Below are positions 15,040-24,414 of a stretch of DNA of 37,682 bases, one piece after another (position 1 is the stretch's first letter; every line of letters begins with the position of its first letter). The stretch spans positions 11,238 through 48,919 of the forward strand of contig NZ_AOJH01000093.1 in the NCBI RefSeq assembly GCF_000337355.1. The letters run 5' to 3'. The position numbers were made by a program, and so were the translations under genes. This stretch comes from Halorubrum kocurii JCM 14978. Lineage in GTDB: Archaea > Halobacteriota > Halobacteria > Halobacteriales > Haloferacaceae. The notes below the pieces were generated by a model that saw nothing but the letters and a program-made list of their open reading frames with translations, ran no database searches and had not been told where the DNA came from.

Positions 15040-16320
15040 ATGAGCGCCCTCGACGACGACGCGTACCGCGCGTTCCGCCGCGACCTGCACCGCCACCCGG
15101 AGCCCGCGTGGTGCGAGTTCTACACCACGGCCAGAATCGTGACCGAACTCCGCGAGCGCGATCTCACGGAGCTGTACGTCGGCCCGGACGCGCTGGCGAC
15201 CGATGACCGCATGAACGTCCCCGACGACGAGGCGCTCGCCGAGTGGGAACAGCGGGCCCGCGACGCCGGCGCGGACCCGGAGATCGTCGACCGGCTCTCG
15301 GGCGGCTACACCGGCTGCGTCGCGGTCGCCGAGCGCGGCCCCGGCCCGGTGATCGGGCTCCGAGTCGACATCGACGCGCTCCCGGTGACCGAGTCCGCGG
15401 ACGCGGACCACGTCCCCGCCGCCGAGGGGTTCCGCTCGGAGCGCGAGGGGTACATGCACGCCTGCGGCCACGACGCGCACGCGACGATGGGGCTCGGGAC
15501 CCTCGACGCCGTCCTCGACTCCGACTTCTCCGGCACGCTCAAGCTGTTCTTCCAACCCGGCGAAGAGCAGGTGGCGGGCGGCAAGCCGATGGCGGAGTCG
15601 GGCCACCTCGACGACGTGGACTACCTTTACGCGGTCCACGTCGGCTTAGATCACCCCTCGGGCGAGGTCGTCTGCGGCGTCGACGGCTTCCTCGCCGTGC
15701 GTCACTTCCTCGCGGAGTTCACGGGCGAGCCGGCGCACGCCGGCGCGCGCCCCGAACGGGGCCGCAACGCGGTGCAGGCGATGGCGGCGGCGGTCCAGAA
15801 CCTCTACGCGATCCCCCGGCACGCCGACGGGCCGACGCGGGTGAACGCGGGGCTCGTCGGCGGCGGCACGGCGACGAACGTCATCCCCGAGGAGTCGCTC
15901 GTCGAGGGCGAGCTCCGCGGCGCGACGACGGAGCTGGCCGACTACATGTCCGACCACGCCGACCGGATCCTGGAGTCGGCCGCGGAGATGCACGACTGCG
16001 AGGTCGACGTCTCGACGAAGGGGGAGGCCCCGAGCGCGACGAGCGACGACGCGCTCGCCGGGGTCGTCGGCGAGGTCGCCGGTGAGACCGACGGCGTCAC
16101 CGAGATCGTCGACCGCGCCGACCTGGGCGGCTCCGAGGACGCCACCTACTTGATGCGGTCGGTCCAGAAGCGCGGCGGGCTCGCCTGCTACGTCGGCGTG
16201 GGGACCGACCACCCCGGCGGCCACCACACGAGCACGTTCGACGTGGTCGAAGGCGACATCGCGGTCGGGATCGACGTGCTCTCCGGGGCGATTCGGCGCG
16301 TCGCCGAGACCCGGCCCTGA
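15040..16320 (+). CDS. M20-family amidohydrolase (AbgA-like)
   Basis: The 426-residue zinc-dependent hydrolase belongs to peptidase family M20D. It opens RRDLHRHPEPAWCEFYTT (residues 13-30). GLRVDIDALPV (106-116) precedes MHACGHDAHATMG (139-151), which contains the metal ligands Cys142, His144 and their neighbours. FQPGEEQVAGGK (171-182) supplies the catalytic Glu175/Glu176 pair, and GTDHPGGHHTSTFDV near residue 394 gives the last metal His. The unusually long segment between residues 45 and 90 (YVGPDAL...GGYTG) matches p-aminobenzoyl-glutamate hydrolase AbgA more than simple N-acyl amino acid hydrolases. The exact substrate is unknown. It has its own promoter and converges on the transducer gene. 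Confidence 0.85.
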   Translation: MSALDDDAYRAFRRDLHRHPEPAWCEFYTTARIVTELRERDLTELYVGPDALATDDRMNVPDDEALAEWEQRARDAGADPEIVDRLSGGYTGCVAVAERGPGPVIGLRVDIDALPVTESADADHVPAAEGFRSEREGYMHACGHDAHATMGLGTLDAVLDSDFSGTLKLFFQPGEEQVAGGKPMAESGHLDDVDYLYAVHVGLDHPSGEVVCGVDGFLAVRHFLAEFTGEPAHAGARPERGRNAVQAMAAAVQNLYAIPRHADGPTRVNAGLVGGGTATNVIPEESLVEGELRGATTELADYMSDHADRILESAAEMHDCEVDVSTKGEAPSATSDDALAGVVGEVAGETDGVTEIVDRADLGGSEDATYLMRSVQKRGGLACYVGVGTDHPGGHHTSTFDVVEGDIAVGIDVLSGAIRRVAETRP

Positions 16321-16371
16321 CGGACCACCGGCCTCGAGTTCGAGGCGAGGCCCGAGAGCCGCTGCGGCCGA

Positions 16372-18576
16372 TCACTCGTCGGTGCTATCGGCGAGTTCGT
16401 CGGGGGTCTCGAAGCCCCCGTCTGCGGCTGTGGAAGCGCGTGCTTGGGCCTCGGGCACGCCGATCGCCTGCGTCTCGAACCCGGACACCTGATCGTCGAG
16501 GTCACCCGCCAACGCGGAGAGCTCTTGGACGCTCTCCGACGTTTCACCGAGCGATGCGGTCTGCTCTTCCGTGGCGGCCGAGACGGTGCTCGCTTCCGCC
16601 GCGGTCTGTTGACTCACGCTGGCCACTTCGTCGATCACCGAGACGACCTCCTCGGTCGAGGCGGCCTGATCGTCGGTGGCGTCGCTGATCTCTCGGATCC
16701 CGCGCTCGGCCTCCTGCACGGCGTCCGCGATCTCGTCGAACATCTCGATAGCGTTCTCGATCGTCTCCGACCCGCGCTCGACGCGCTCGCTCATCTGCTC
16801 CATTCCCGCGACCGTCTCCGTCGTACTCGCTTGCGCGTTCTCGATGCGCTCTTCGACGGCGGCGGTGGCCTCTGACGCCTCCTCGGCGAGCGATTTGACT
16901 TCCGAGGCGACGACGCCGAACCCCTCGCCGGCCTCTCCCGCACGCGCCGCCTCGATCGATGCGTTGAGCGCCAGAATATTCGTTTTCTCGGCGATTCCGG
17001 TGATCATCTCGACGATGTCACCGATCGCTTCCATCTCTCCTTCGAGCGCCTCGACCTGTGCGCCCGCCTCGTCGGCCCGCGTCTCGATCGACTGGATCTC
17101 CTCGGTCGCCTCCGCGGCGTACTCCCGGCCTTCGTCGCCTTGCTCGACAGCGGTTTCTGCGGTCGCGGCCACTTGGTCGGTCGAGGACGCGATTTCCTCG
17201 ACGGTGGCCGACATATCGTTCATCTCATTGGCGACTTCCTGCAGGTTCTCGCTCTGCGTGTCCGCCCCGCGAGAGATCTCCTCGACGGATCCGGCGACCT
17301 GCTCGCTGGCTTGCTCGATCTCTTCGGTGGTCTGTGTGACCGTTTCGCTCGACGTCGCGACGCGGCCCGCGATGTTCTTGACGGTCTCCACGCTGTCGCC
17401 GAGGCGGTCGATCCCGTCTTCGAGGTCGGCCAGCACGCTCCCGTAGGTCCCGGGGTAGTCGGTGTCGATCTCCTGCGCGAGGCGGCCCTGTTTTAACCCC
17501 TCACTCGCCGCGGAAATCTGTGCGAAACTCTCCGAGAGCCGTGTCGTTCCCGTCGCGAGGTCCTCGAGGACGGCGCCGTACTGACCGGGCCGGTCGGTGT
17601 GGACGTCGCCGTCGAGCACGCCCTCCTGAAGGTCACCGCTCACCTGCTGGATCGCCCCGAAACTCGCGGCGAGCTCGTCCGCACCCGCTTCAAGATCCGC
17701 TATCGTCTCGCCGTACCGGCCGGGGTATTCCGCCTCGAACTCCCAGCCGAGGTCGCCCTTTTTAAGTCCTCGGCTGGCGGTCCCGATCTGGGCGAACACG
17801 CCTCCCAGGTTCTCCTGCATTTCGGTGAACGCGTCGACCATGCGCCCGATTTCGTCGCTCTCGACGTGGGGGTCGATCTCGTTGTTGAGGTCCCCGTTGC
17901 TGATCGCCACAAGGCCCTCGGACAGCTGCGTGATCGGCGGCGTGACGCGACCGGCGACGAACAGGCCGATCAGAATTGCCACGATGAACGCGCCGACGGT
18001 CAAGCCGAGAACGGTCTGCTGTGCGGTTTGCGTCGTGCTGTCCGCCGCGGCGACCGACGCCTCCTTGTCTTCGACCGCCAGCTGTTCGAGCGCGGTCGCC
18101 GTCTCTTTGGTCTCGACGACGATCGAGTCAAGCTCGTCGCTTTCCGCGCGCGCTCGCTCTGTGTCACCGGCCTGCACGGCAGCGAAGAGGTCCTGGGCGA
18201 TCGCGGAGTACTCCTCGTGTTGCTCCAGCAGCGCGTCGAACTCGGTCTGTTGTTGGTCTGTCAGGTCCTGTCGCGTCATCGTCGCCGCCCACTCGTCGAA
18301 TTCCGCTCCGGCCGCCTCGAACTCGGCCTGTGACCCGTCTTCTCCGAGGAGCGCGGCGTGGACGGCGACTTGTTGCTCTTCGACGGCGACCAGCATTTTC
18401 ATCGACGCCTCAATCTGGTCGGCATCGGCAGAAATGACGTGTGCCTCGGTATCAACGGAGTCAACGGCTTGGTATCCCACTGCTCCGGTGACGCCCACCA
18501 GCAGCGCCACGAGGACGAAGGCGATGATCAGTTTCGGTCGCAGGTCCAACCGGTCGATAGCAATCATATCCATCAT
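16372..18576 (-). CDS. Methyl-accepting transducer with repeated HAMP-like segments
   Basis: The 734-residue membrane chemoreceptor has TM1 at about 16-36, an extracellular helical sensor of about 150 residues, TM2 at about 187-207 and a HAMP domain beginning at [12 protein letters not shown]. Three similar segments of about 50 residues follow, centred on [40 protein letters not shown] and [20 protein letters not shown], a poly-HAMP-like linker. The signalling hairpin is unmistakable ([18 protein letters not shown], then [17 protein letters not shown]), flanked by Glu/Gln-rich methylation helices. It would signal to CheA/CheW. The extracellular sensor is a plain helical bundle whose ligand cannot be guessed. 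The start is AT-rich, with box A at 18597-18606. Confidence 0.93.
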   Translation of the reverse strand: MMDMIAIDRLDLRPKLIIAFVLVALLVGVTGAVGYQAVDSVDTEAHVISADADQIEASMKMLVAVEEQQVAVHAALLGEDGSQAEFEAAGAEFDEWAATMTRQDLTDQQQTEFDALLEQHEEYSAIAQDLFAAVQAGDTERARAESDELDSIVVETKETATALEQLAVEDKEASVAAADSTTQTAQQTVLGLTVGAFIVAILIGLFVAGRVTPPITQLSEGLVAISNGDLNNEIDPHVESDEIGRMVDAFTEMQENLGGVFAQIGTASRGLKKGDLGWEFEAEYPGRYGETIADLEAGADELAASFGAIQQVSGDLQEGVLDGDVHTDRPGQYGAVLEDLATGTTRLSESFAQISAASEGLKQGRLAQEIDTDYPGTYGSVLADLEDGIDRLGDSVETVKNIAGRVATSSETVTQTTEEIEQASEQVAGSVEEISRGADTQSENLQEVANEMNDMSATVEEIASSTDQVAATAETAVEQGDEGREYAAEATEEIQSIETRADEAGAQVEALEGEMEAIGDIVEMITGIAEKTNILALNASIEAARAGEAGEGFGVVASEVKSLAEEASEATAAVEERIENAQASTTETVAGMEQMSERVERGSETIENAIEMFDEIADAVQEAERGIREISDATDDQAASTEEVVSVIDEVASVSQQTAAEASTVSAATEEQTASLGETSESVQELSALAGDLDDQVSGFETQAIGVPEAQARASTAADGGFETPDELADSTDE

Positions 18577-18596
18577 AAATCAAAATTTTTATAATA

Positions 18597-18606
18597 CATA
18601 TAAATA
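18597..18606 (-). promoter_or_regulatory. Transducer gene box A
   Basis: On the minus strand this reads TATTTATATG, 21-30 bases before the ATG at 18576, in an AT-rich patch that stands out from the GC-rich surroundings. The rest of the gap 18577-18827 holds no ORF or RNA gene I can recognise. Confidence 0.6.
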
Positions 18607-18827
18607 GGCTCCTGCCAAAGTATCGCCGGAGATAAACAAGCAATCGACTCAGAGATCGGGTGATTCCGTGCGATAAGCCTCCGCTCCGCGGTTAATTCTG
18701 TGCTATCACCTACCCCGAGGTGTCTCCAGTTGATGGTTGCCACACGGGAGCACACGGCAGACCCGGACGCGGAACCAGATAGATCGATGAGGTGGACGGT
18801 CTCGGAGAACAGCGATCGAAACCCGAC

Positions 18828-20198
18828 TCAGTACTTCGCGTCGGCGCCCGTCGTCTCGTAGATCCGGTCCATGATCGCGTCGCGCTCGCCCGTCCAGTTC
18901 GCCATCGCGGCGGGGCTGGTGGGGTACGACCCGTAGTGGTCGAGCAGCTCGTCGGCGAGCGTCTTCGTCTGGTAGAAGTTCCGGATCGTCCCCCAGTAAC
19001 CGAAGCTCTTGACCGCCGCCTTCAGCTTCAGCCCGAAGGACATCGAGGTCGACCCCTCGTACAGCGCCTCCGCGAGCTTCTCGCCCGGCAGCGCCGCGAG
19101 CAGGCCCATCAGGTCGTCGACGTCCACCGCGGTCGCGAGCACGTTGTACACGTCGAGGCCCGCGTACCGGCCGCCGAAGTGGTCCATCACGCGGGTGTTG
19201 TACCGCCAGAGGTTCTCCTCGCTCACGTCGCCGTCTGAGACCGCCTTCACCGCCTGCTCGCCGGCGTACTTCCCGGCGTACGCCGCGCCGGCGATGCCGC
19301 CACCTGTGGTCGGGTTTACGTGACCCGCTGCGTCGCCGACCGCCATGTACCCCGGCGCGACCGCCGAGTCGTACGGACGGCGGGTGGGGAGCGCGGCGCC
19401 GAGCTTGTCCGTGACCTCCGCGCCCTCGAACTCGGGGCGGTTCCGGAGGTCGCGTTTCAGCGCCTCGACGAGCTGCATCGGCTCTTCGTTCATCTGGAAG
19501 CCGAGCCCGGCGTTGATCTCCGTGCTCGTGCGCGGGAAGTACCAGAGGTAGCCCGCGGCGCGGTCGGTCGCCTTGAACACGAGCGCGTCGTCCCACTCGA
19601 CCGGCTCGGGGACCTCGACGATCTCGCGGTACGCCGAGCAGAACTGCGAGTAGCGGACGTTTGTGTCGAACGTCGTCCCCTCGAAGTCCGCCTTGTCCTG
19701 GAGCAGAGACAGCGACCCGGCACCGTCGATGACGAGGTCCGACTCGTAGGTGACCGGGTCGCCCTTACGCTTGGCGCGCAGCCCGGTGACCCGGCCGTCA
19801 CCGGCCTGGACCACGTCGTTGATCACGGTGTCGTAGTGGAAGTCGACGCCGGCGTCCTCCGCGCCCGCGATGATCCGCCGCCCGTACTCCCAGCGGTCGA
19901 TGACGGCGAGTTCGCCCGGGACGGGGATCTCGAGGACCGTGTCCTCCTGCGGGATCTCGAAGCGCCCGTGGTCGACGCCGGTGTTCGTGAACGCTGGCTC
20001 CAACCGCTCTTTCGGGATCGCCTCCGGGAAGGCGTCGGCGCCCTTCAGCGCGTCGCCACAGGCGATGTGCCCCGCCTCCTCCGCGTCCTTCCGCTCGACG
20101 ATGACGACGTCGAGCCCCTCGTTCGCGATCGTCGCGGCCGCGTAACAGCCGGCGGTCCCGGCGCCCGCCACGACGACGTCGTACTCGTCGATGCTCAT
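18828..20198 (-). CDS. Geranylgeranyl reductase-family flavoprotein
   Basis: The 456-residue FAD enzyme resembles digeranylgeranylglycerophospholipid reductases, which saturate isoprenoid chains of archaeal lipids; relatives also act on menaquinone or carotenoid precursors. The N-terminal dinucleotide-binding loop is VVVAGAGTAGCYAAATIANEG (residues 9-29). CGDALKG near residue 48 follows, with YLWYFPRTSTEINAGLGF near residue 215 and the second FAD contact AVGDAAGHVNPTTGGGIAGA near residue 290, all typical of the GGR family. The cell-membrane face is the likely site. Box A is at 20224-20231. An inverted repeat, ACCAC-N4-GTGGT (20199-20212), covers the expected start of transcription. Confidence 0.85.
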   Translation of the reverse strand: MSIDEYDVVVAGAGTAGCYAAATIANEGLDVVIVERKDAEEAGHIACGDALKGADAFPEAIPKERLEPAFTNTGVDHGRFEIPQEDTVLEIPVPGELAVIDRWEYGRRIIAGAEDAGVDFHYDTVINDVVQAGDGRVTGLRAKRKGDPVTYESDLVIDGAGSLSLLQDKADFEGTTFDTNVRYSQFCSAYREIVEVPEPVEWDDALVFKATDRAAGYLWYFPRTSTEINAGLGFQMNEEPMQLVEALKRDLRNRPEFEGAEVTDKLGAALPTRRPYDSAVAPGYMAVGDAAGHVNPTTGGGIAGAAYAGKYAGEQAVKAVSDGDVSEENLWRYNTRVMDHFGGRYAGLDVYNVLATAVDVDDLMGLLAALPGEKLAEALYEGSTSMSFGLKLKAAVKSFGYWGTIRNFYQTKTLADELLDHYGSYPTSPAAMANWTGERDAIMDRIYETTGADAKY

Positions 20199-20231
20199 AC
20201 CACGTCTGTGGTCGCCCCTGTGGCAAAACTC
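20199..20231 (-). promoter_or_regulatory. Reductase promoter with inverted repeat at the transcript start
   Basis: On the minus strand, box A (GAGTTTTG, 20224-20231) is followed by ACCAC-GTCT-GTGGT at 20199-20212. The repeat abuts the ATG at 20198, so it may be an operator or a structure at the very 5' end of the mRNA. Confidence 0.35.
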
Positions 20232-20331
20232 TTTGTTCCCGATTCGGTCGCCTGTGGGGCGACACGAGCCGCGTCGGCCGCCGAGCGCGGCGGCGGTCGC
20301 GGGCGTCAGCCCGCCGGGCGGGCGGTCCGTC

Positions 20332-21378
20332 TCAGTCCTCGGTCTCGTAGTGTTCGCCGGCGGCCTCGGGGATCTGGGTCCGACCGACCAAGGCGAGCAC
20401 GACGATCACGACGACGTACGGGATGGTCTGGACCAGCGTGTCCGGAACCGCGTAGCCGAGCTGCTGGAGCCGGATCTGCATCGCGTCGAGGCCGGCGAAC
20501 AACACGCCCGCGCCGAGCGTCCCGATCGGGTTGTAGTTGCCGAACAGGTACGCGACGATGGCGATGAACCCCTTCCCCTGAACCATCGTTTCGCCGGAGC
20601 CGACGAACTGGCCGATCGACAGCGCCAACGCCGAGCCGCCGACCCCGGAGAGGACGCCCGAGAGGAGGACGCCGGCGTAGCGCACCTTCGAGACGGAGAC
20701 GCCGACCGTGTCGAGCGCCTTCGGGTTCTCGCCGGCCGCACGGAGATGCTTCCCGAAGGCGGTCTGGTTCAGCAGCCACCACGAGCCGACCGTCGCGAGG
20801 AGCACCAGGGTCGCGGAGTAGTGCCACCCGACGCTCACGCCGAGGTTCGGCGTGTTGACGCCGCCGAAGAACACGGTCGACATGAACGGCGCGAGCCCCA
20901 GCGCGATGAGCCAGACGGCCAGTCCGGCGATGATCTGGTCGGCCTTGAACTCGATACAGACGACCGCGAACACCGCCGCCAGGAACGTCGACGCGGCGAT
21001 CCCGGCGAGGAACGCGACGCCGAGTGCCGGGATGCCGAGAACGGTGTTTCCGACGCCAACGACCGACGCGGCGTACACCGAGATGAACGCCGAGATGATG
21101 AGCAGCCCCTCCAGTCCGATGTTGATGACGCCCGACTTCTCGGCGAAGATACCGCCGAGCCCGGCGAGCACGATTGGCGCCGCGAGCCGCGCCGTCGACG
21201 CCCCGGTGCTCGTCGAGAAGACGATGCCGGAGAAGTCACCGAAGACCGAGTCCGGGAACGCGATCCCGAGCACGCCGAGCAGCACGACCGCGCCGACGGT
21301 GCCGACGAGTAACGAGCGCAGGTAGTCCGACTCGATCACCCCGCCGAGGACCGCGGTCGGCGAGAGGGGATTACGCAT
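20332..21378 (-). CDS. BMP-type ABC transporter permease 2 (YufQ/NupQ-like)
   Basis: The 348-residue membrane protein has about eight to nine hydrophobic segments and the BPD_transp_2 signature. AGLGGIFAEKSGVINIGLEGLLIISAF (about residues 72-98) is the conserved stretch of nucleoside/ribose-type permeases, and FGKHLRAAGENPKALDTVGV is the cytoplasmic coupling loop that contacts the ATPase. It would form the translocation channel with the other permease. The ATG at 21378 overlaps the end of the upstream permease gene by eight bases (ATGCGTAA); a GTG at 21387 is the alternative. It is the last gene of the importer operon. Confidence 0.88.
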   Translation of the reverse strand: MRNPLSPTAVLGGVIESDYLRSLLVGTVGAVVLLGVLGIAFPDSVFGDFSGIVFSTSTGASTARLAAPIVLAGLGGIFAEKSGVINIGLEGLLIISAFISVYAASVVGVGNTVLGIPALGVAFLAGIAASTFLAAVFAVVCIEFKADQIIAGLAVWLIALGLAPFMSTVFFGGVNTPNLGVSVGWHYSATLVLLATVGSWWLLNQTAFGKHLRAAGENPKALDTVGVSVSKVRYAGVLLSGVLSGVGGSALALSIGQFVGSGETMVQGKGFIAIVAYLFGNYNPIGTLGAGVLFAGLDAMQIRLQQLGYAVPDTLVQTIPYVVVIVVLALVGRTQIPEAAGEHYETED

Positions 21379-22672
21379 CGGTCTCACCCCCGTCGCCGCC
21401 GGCGGTCTCCTCCGGTCCCGTCGACACCGCGCCGCCGGCGCCGCCGGCGACCCCGGTGTACCGCCCGATCATCCGGAAGAACTCCGGCATCGCCACGAAC
21501 AGGATGATGAGCCCGCGCAACACCGCGACGAGTTCCGTGGGGACGTCCGTCCGGAAACCGATCTCCAAGGCGCCGCCCTTCAGAATGCCGAAGAGGAACG
21601 CCGCCGGCAACACGCCGATCGGGTTGTTGCCGGCGAGGATCGAAACGGTGATCCCGTCGAAGCCGAGGTCCGGGATCGACGCCATCCACCGGCCCTCGGA
21701 CATCAGCACCCACACCGAGCCGCCGATACCGCCGAGCGCGCCGGACAGCGTCATCGCCCGCACGGTCGTGAGCTTCGCGTTCACGCCGCCGTACTCTGCC
21801 GCGGCGGCCTGGACGCCGCTCGTCCGGAGGTCGTACCCGACCGAGGTGTGCTCGACGAAGTAGTAGAGCGCGCCGATGAAGGCGACCCCGACGAGCAGCG
21901 CGAGCAGCGCGAAGTCGCTGGACGGGGGGAAGAGCCACGGGCGGAACTGCGCGTACTCCGGGACGTACCGGGTCGCGACCACGGAGGAGCCCTCGGCGCG
22001 GAACACCTCCAACACGAGCACGTAGGCGACGTTCGCGGCGACGAAGTTGAGCATGATCGTCGTGATCACCTCGTTGGCGTCGGCGTACGCTTTGAGCGCG
22101 CCGGGTATCGCCCCCCAGATCCCGCCGCCGACGGCGCCGGCCGCGGTCCCGACGCCGATCAGCACGACCCCGGCGATGGGACCGGCCGGAAGGAGGGGCG
22201 CGAGCGCCAACACCGTGAGCGCGGTCGCGAGCGCGCCGACGACGAGCTGTCCCTGCGTCCCGATGTTGAACAGGCCGGCGCGGAAGGCGACCGCGACGGA
22301 CAGCCCCGTGAAGATCAGGAGCGTCGTCTCCGAGAGCGTCAGCCCCAGCGAGAGGTTGAACGGCGTCCACCCGGCGTTGAACAGCCCGGGCTCGCCGACC
22401 GCGAACGGGTAGCCGAGCGCCCCGTTGAACAGCACGACGTACACCTCGACCGGGTTATAACAGAAGCCGAGCCCCGTGAACGGCATCGTCCAGGCGGCGG
22501 TCGAACACTGCGCGATCCGCCCGGAGACGAGCACGAGCGCAAAGCCCACGGCGATCGAGAGGAGGATCGCGGCGACGCTGATGACGAGCCGCTCTGCGAC
22601 GCTCCGGTCGACGAACGGCGCGACCAGTCGAGCGAGAACGGAGGGCGTCCGGTCAGCGTCCGGGTCGCTCAC
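21371..22672 (-). CDS. BMP-type ABC transporter permease 1 (YufP/NupP-like)
   Basis: The 433-residue integral membrane protein belongs to the same BPD_transp_2 family. A short acidic N-terminus precedes the first membrane span (about residues 28-52). A periplasm-facing loop with two cysteines follows (QCSTAAW, GFCYNP). The family segments FRAGLFNIGTQGQLVVGALA and GAIPGALKAYADANEVITTIMLNF come next; the latter is the ATPase-coupling loop. The GTG start at 22672 overlaps the TGA of the ATPase gene in a GTGA junction, so the two are translationally coupled. It pairs with the downstream permease to form a heterodimeric channel. Confidence 0.88.
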   Translation of the reverse strand: MSDPDADRTPSVLARLVAPFVDRSVAERLVISVAAILLSIAVGFALVLVSGRIAQCSTAAWTMPFTGLGFCYNPVEVYVVLFNGALGYPFAVGEPGLFNAGWTPFNLSLGLTLSETTLLIFTGLSVAVAFRAGLFNIGTQGQLVVGALATALTVLALAPLLPAGPIAGVVLIGVGTAAGAVGGGIWGAIPGALKAYADANEVITTIMLNFVAANVAYVLVLEVFRAEGSSVVATRYVPEYAQFRPWLFPPSSDFALLALLVGVAFIGALYYFVEHTSVGYDLRTSGVQAAAAEYGGVNAKLTTVRAMTLSGALGGIGGSVWVLMSEGRWMASIPDLGFDGITVSILAGNNPIGVLPAAFLFGILKGGALEIGFRTDVPTELVAVLRGLIILFVAMPEFFRMIGRYTGVAGGAGGAVSTGPEETAGGDGGETDA

Positions 22673-24273
22673 GCGTCCACCTCCTCTCCGCCGGCGGTCG
22701 ATCCGTCGATCCCGTCGCCCGCGTCGTCGTGGAGCGCCGCTCCCTCGACGGAGTCGTCGTCGAGCGACTCGCCGGCCATCAACAGGCCGATCTCCTCTTC
22801 GGTCACGGTCGAGGGGTCGACGACCCCCGTGAACGATCCCCCGTGCATCACCGCGAGCCGGTCCGAGAGCCCTTGGACTTCGTCGAGCTTCGAGGAGACC
22901 AGGAGGACGGCTTTCCCCTCGGACCGCAGTTCGAGCAGCCGGTCGTGGAGGAACTCCGTCGACCCGATGTCGACGCCGCGAGTCGGGTGGGTGGCGACGA
23001 CGAGCTCCGGGTCGCGTTCGAACTCGCGGCCGACGATGAACTTCTGTTGGTTACCGCCCGACAGCGACTCGGCCTCCGCGTCGGCGTCCGGCGGCCGGAC
23101 GTCGTACTGCTCGATGACGGACTCGGCGTGGCCCCGAGACGCGCCCCAGTCGAGGCGCCCGCCGCGCGCGAACGGCGGGTCGTGTTGGCTGCCAAGGATG
23201 CCGTTTTCGACGAGGTCGTACGACATCACCAGCCCGCGCTCCTGTCTGTCCTCGGGGATGAACGCCATCCCGCGGTCGATCCGGTGGCGGCGCGTCTTGC
23301 CGACCATCGACTCGCCGCGGTAGCGGACGTCCCCGGACGCCGCGTCCCGTAAGCCGGTGATCGCCTCGACGAGCTGGGACTGACCGTTGCCGTCGACGCC
23401 GGCGACTCCCAGAATCTCGCCCCCGCGGAGTCGGAAGGAGAGGTCCGAGACCACCTCGACCCCTCGGTCGTCGTCGACACAGAGGTCGGTCACCTCCAGC
23501 ACGGTGTCGCCCGCGTCCTGCGGCGACGTCGCGGGGTCCATCAACACCTCTCGCCCGACCATCATCTCCGCGAGCTCCTCGCGGGTCACGTCGCCGGAGG
23601 CGACCGTCCCGACGTTGACGCCGTCGCGGAGGACCGTGATCTCGTCGGCCGCCGACAGCGCCTCGCCGAGCTTGTGCGAGATGAAGATGATCGTCTTCCC
23701 CTGCTCCGTCAGCTCGTCGAAGACGCCGTACAGCTCCTCGACCTCCTGCGGAGTCAACACCGCGGTCGGCTCGTCCATGATGAGCACGTCCGCGCCGCGG
23801 TACAGCGCCTTCAGGATCTCGACCCGCTGCTGCTCACCGACCGAGATGTCCGCTATCTTCGCGTCCGGGTCCACGTCGAACCCGTAGCGTTCGCTCAGTT
23901 CGACGACCGCCTCGCGGGCGGCCTCCCTGTCGACGCGCAGCCCGCCCCAGGTCGTCGGCTCGTTACCTAACACGACGTTCTCCCACACCGTCATCGGGTC
24001 GACCAGCATGAAGTGCTGATGTATCATGCCGACGCCGGCGTCGATCGCGTCTCGCGGCGAGTCGAACGACTGCGGCTCGCCGTCGAGGCGGACGGTCCCC
24101 TCTGTCGGCTCGTAGAGGCCGTACAGCACGTTCATCAGCGTGGTCTTTCCGGCCCCGTTCTCGCCGAGCAGGGCGTGGACGCTCCCGCGCTCCACCGCGA
24201 GATCCACGTCGTCGTTCGCGACGACCCCCGGGAATCGCTTCGTGATGCCGTCCATGTGGACCGCCGGGTTCAT
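22669..24273 (-). CDS. BMP-type ABC transporter double ATPase (YufO/NupO-like)
   Basis: The 534-residue protein contains two fused ATP-binding cassettes, as in RbsA/MglA and nucleoside importers. Cassette 1 has Walker A GENGAGKTT (residues 37-45), the signature ISVGEQQRVEILKAL and Walker B VLIMDEPTAVLTPQE. Cassette 2 has the degenerate Walker A GVDGNGQSQ, the signature LSGGNQQKFIVGRE and a Walker B-like LVVATHPTRGVDIG. One degenerate site is normal for this family. A box A (24297-24304) lies 24-31 bases before the ATG, so the ATPase-permease part can be transcribed separately from the lipoprotein gene. Confidence 0.92.
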   Translation of the reverse strand: MNPAVHMDGITKRFPGVVANDDVDLAVERGSVHALLGENGAGKTTLMNVLYGLYEPTEGTVRLDGEPQSFDSPRDAIDAGVGMIHQHFMLVDPMTVWENVVLGNEPTTWGGLRVDREAAREAVVELSERYGFDVDPDAKIADISVGEQQRVEILKALYRGADVLIMDEPTAVLTPQEVEELYGVFDELTEQGKTIIFISHKLGEALSAADEITVLRDGVNVGTVASGDVTREELAEMMVGREVLMDPATSPQDAGDTVLEVTDLCVDDDRGVEVVSDLSFRLRGGEILGVAGVDGNGQSQLVEAITGLRDAASGDVRYRGESMVGKTRRHRIDRGMAFIPEDRQERGLVMSYDLVENGILGSQHDPPFARGGRLDWGASRGHAESVIEQYDVRPPDADAEAESLSGGNQQKFIVGREFERDPELVVATHPTRGVDIGSTEFLHDRLLELRSEGKAVLLVSSKLDEVQGLSDRLAVMHGGSFTGVVDPSTVTEEEIGLLMAGESLDDDSVEGAALHDDAGDGIDGSTAGGEEVDA

Positions 24274-24296
24274 TCACCCGTAACTCCGCGTCGGAG

Positions 24297-24304
24297 CCTA
24301 AAAG
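24297..24304 (-). promoter_or_regulatory. Internal promoter of the importer operon
   Basis: On the minus strand this reads CTTTTAGG, 24-31 bases before the ATPase ATG. It allows uncoupled expression of the ATPase and permeases from the binding protein. Confidence 0.55.
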
Positions 24305-24414
24305 AGCGCGGATTCCGAGCTAACGCGCTCCGTCGTGTATCTCGTCTGACCAGAGCTACAGGAAAGTTCCGCCAACGGGGGTTCGATCTCGAGGCCGCGT
24401 CAGCGGCGCCGCGT

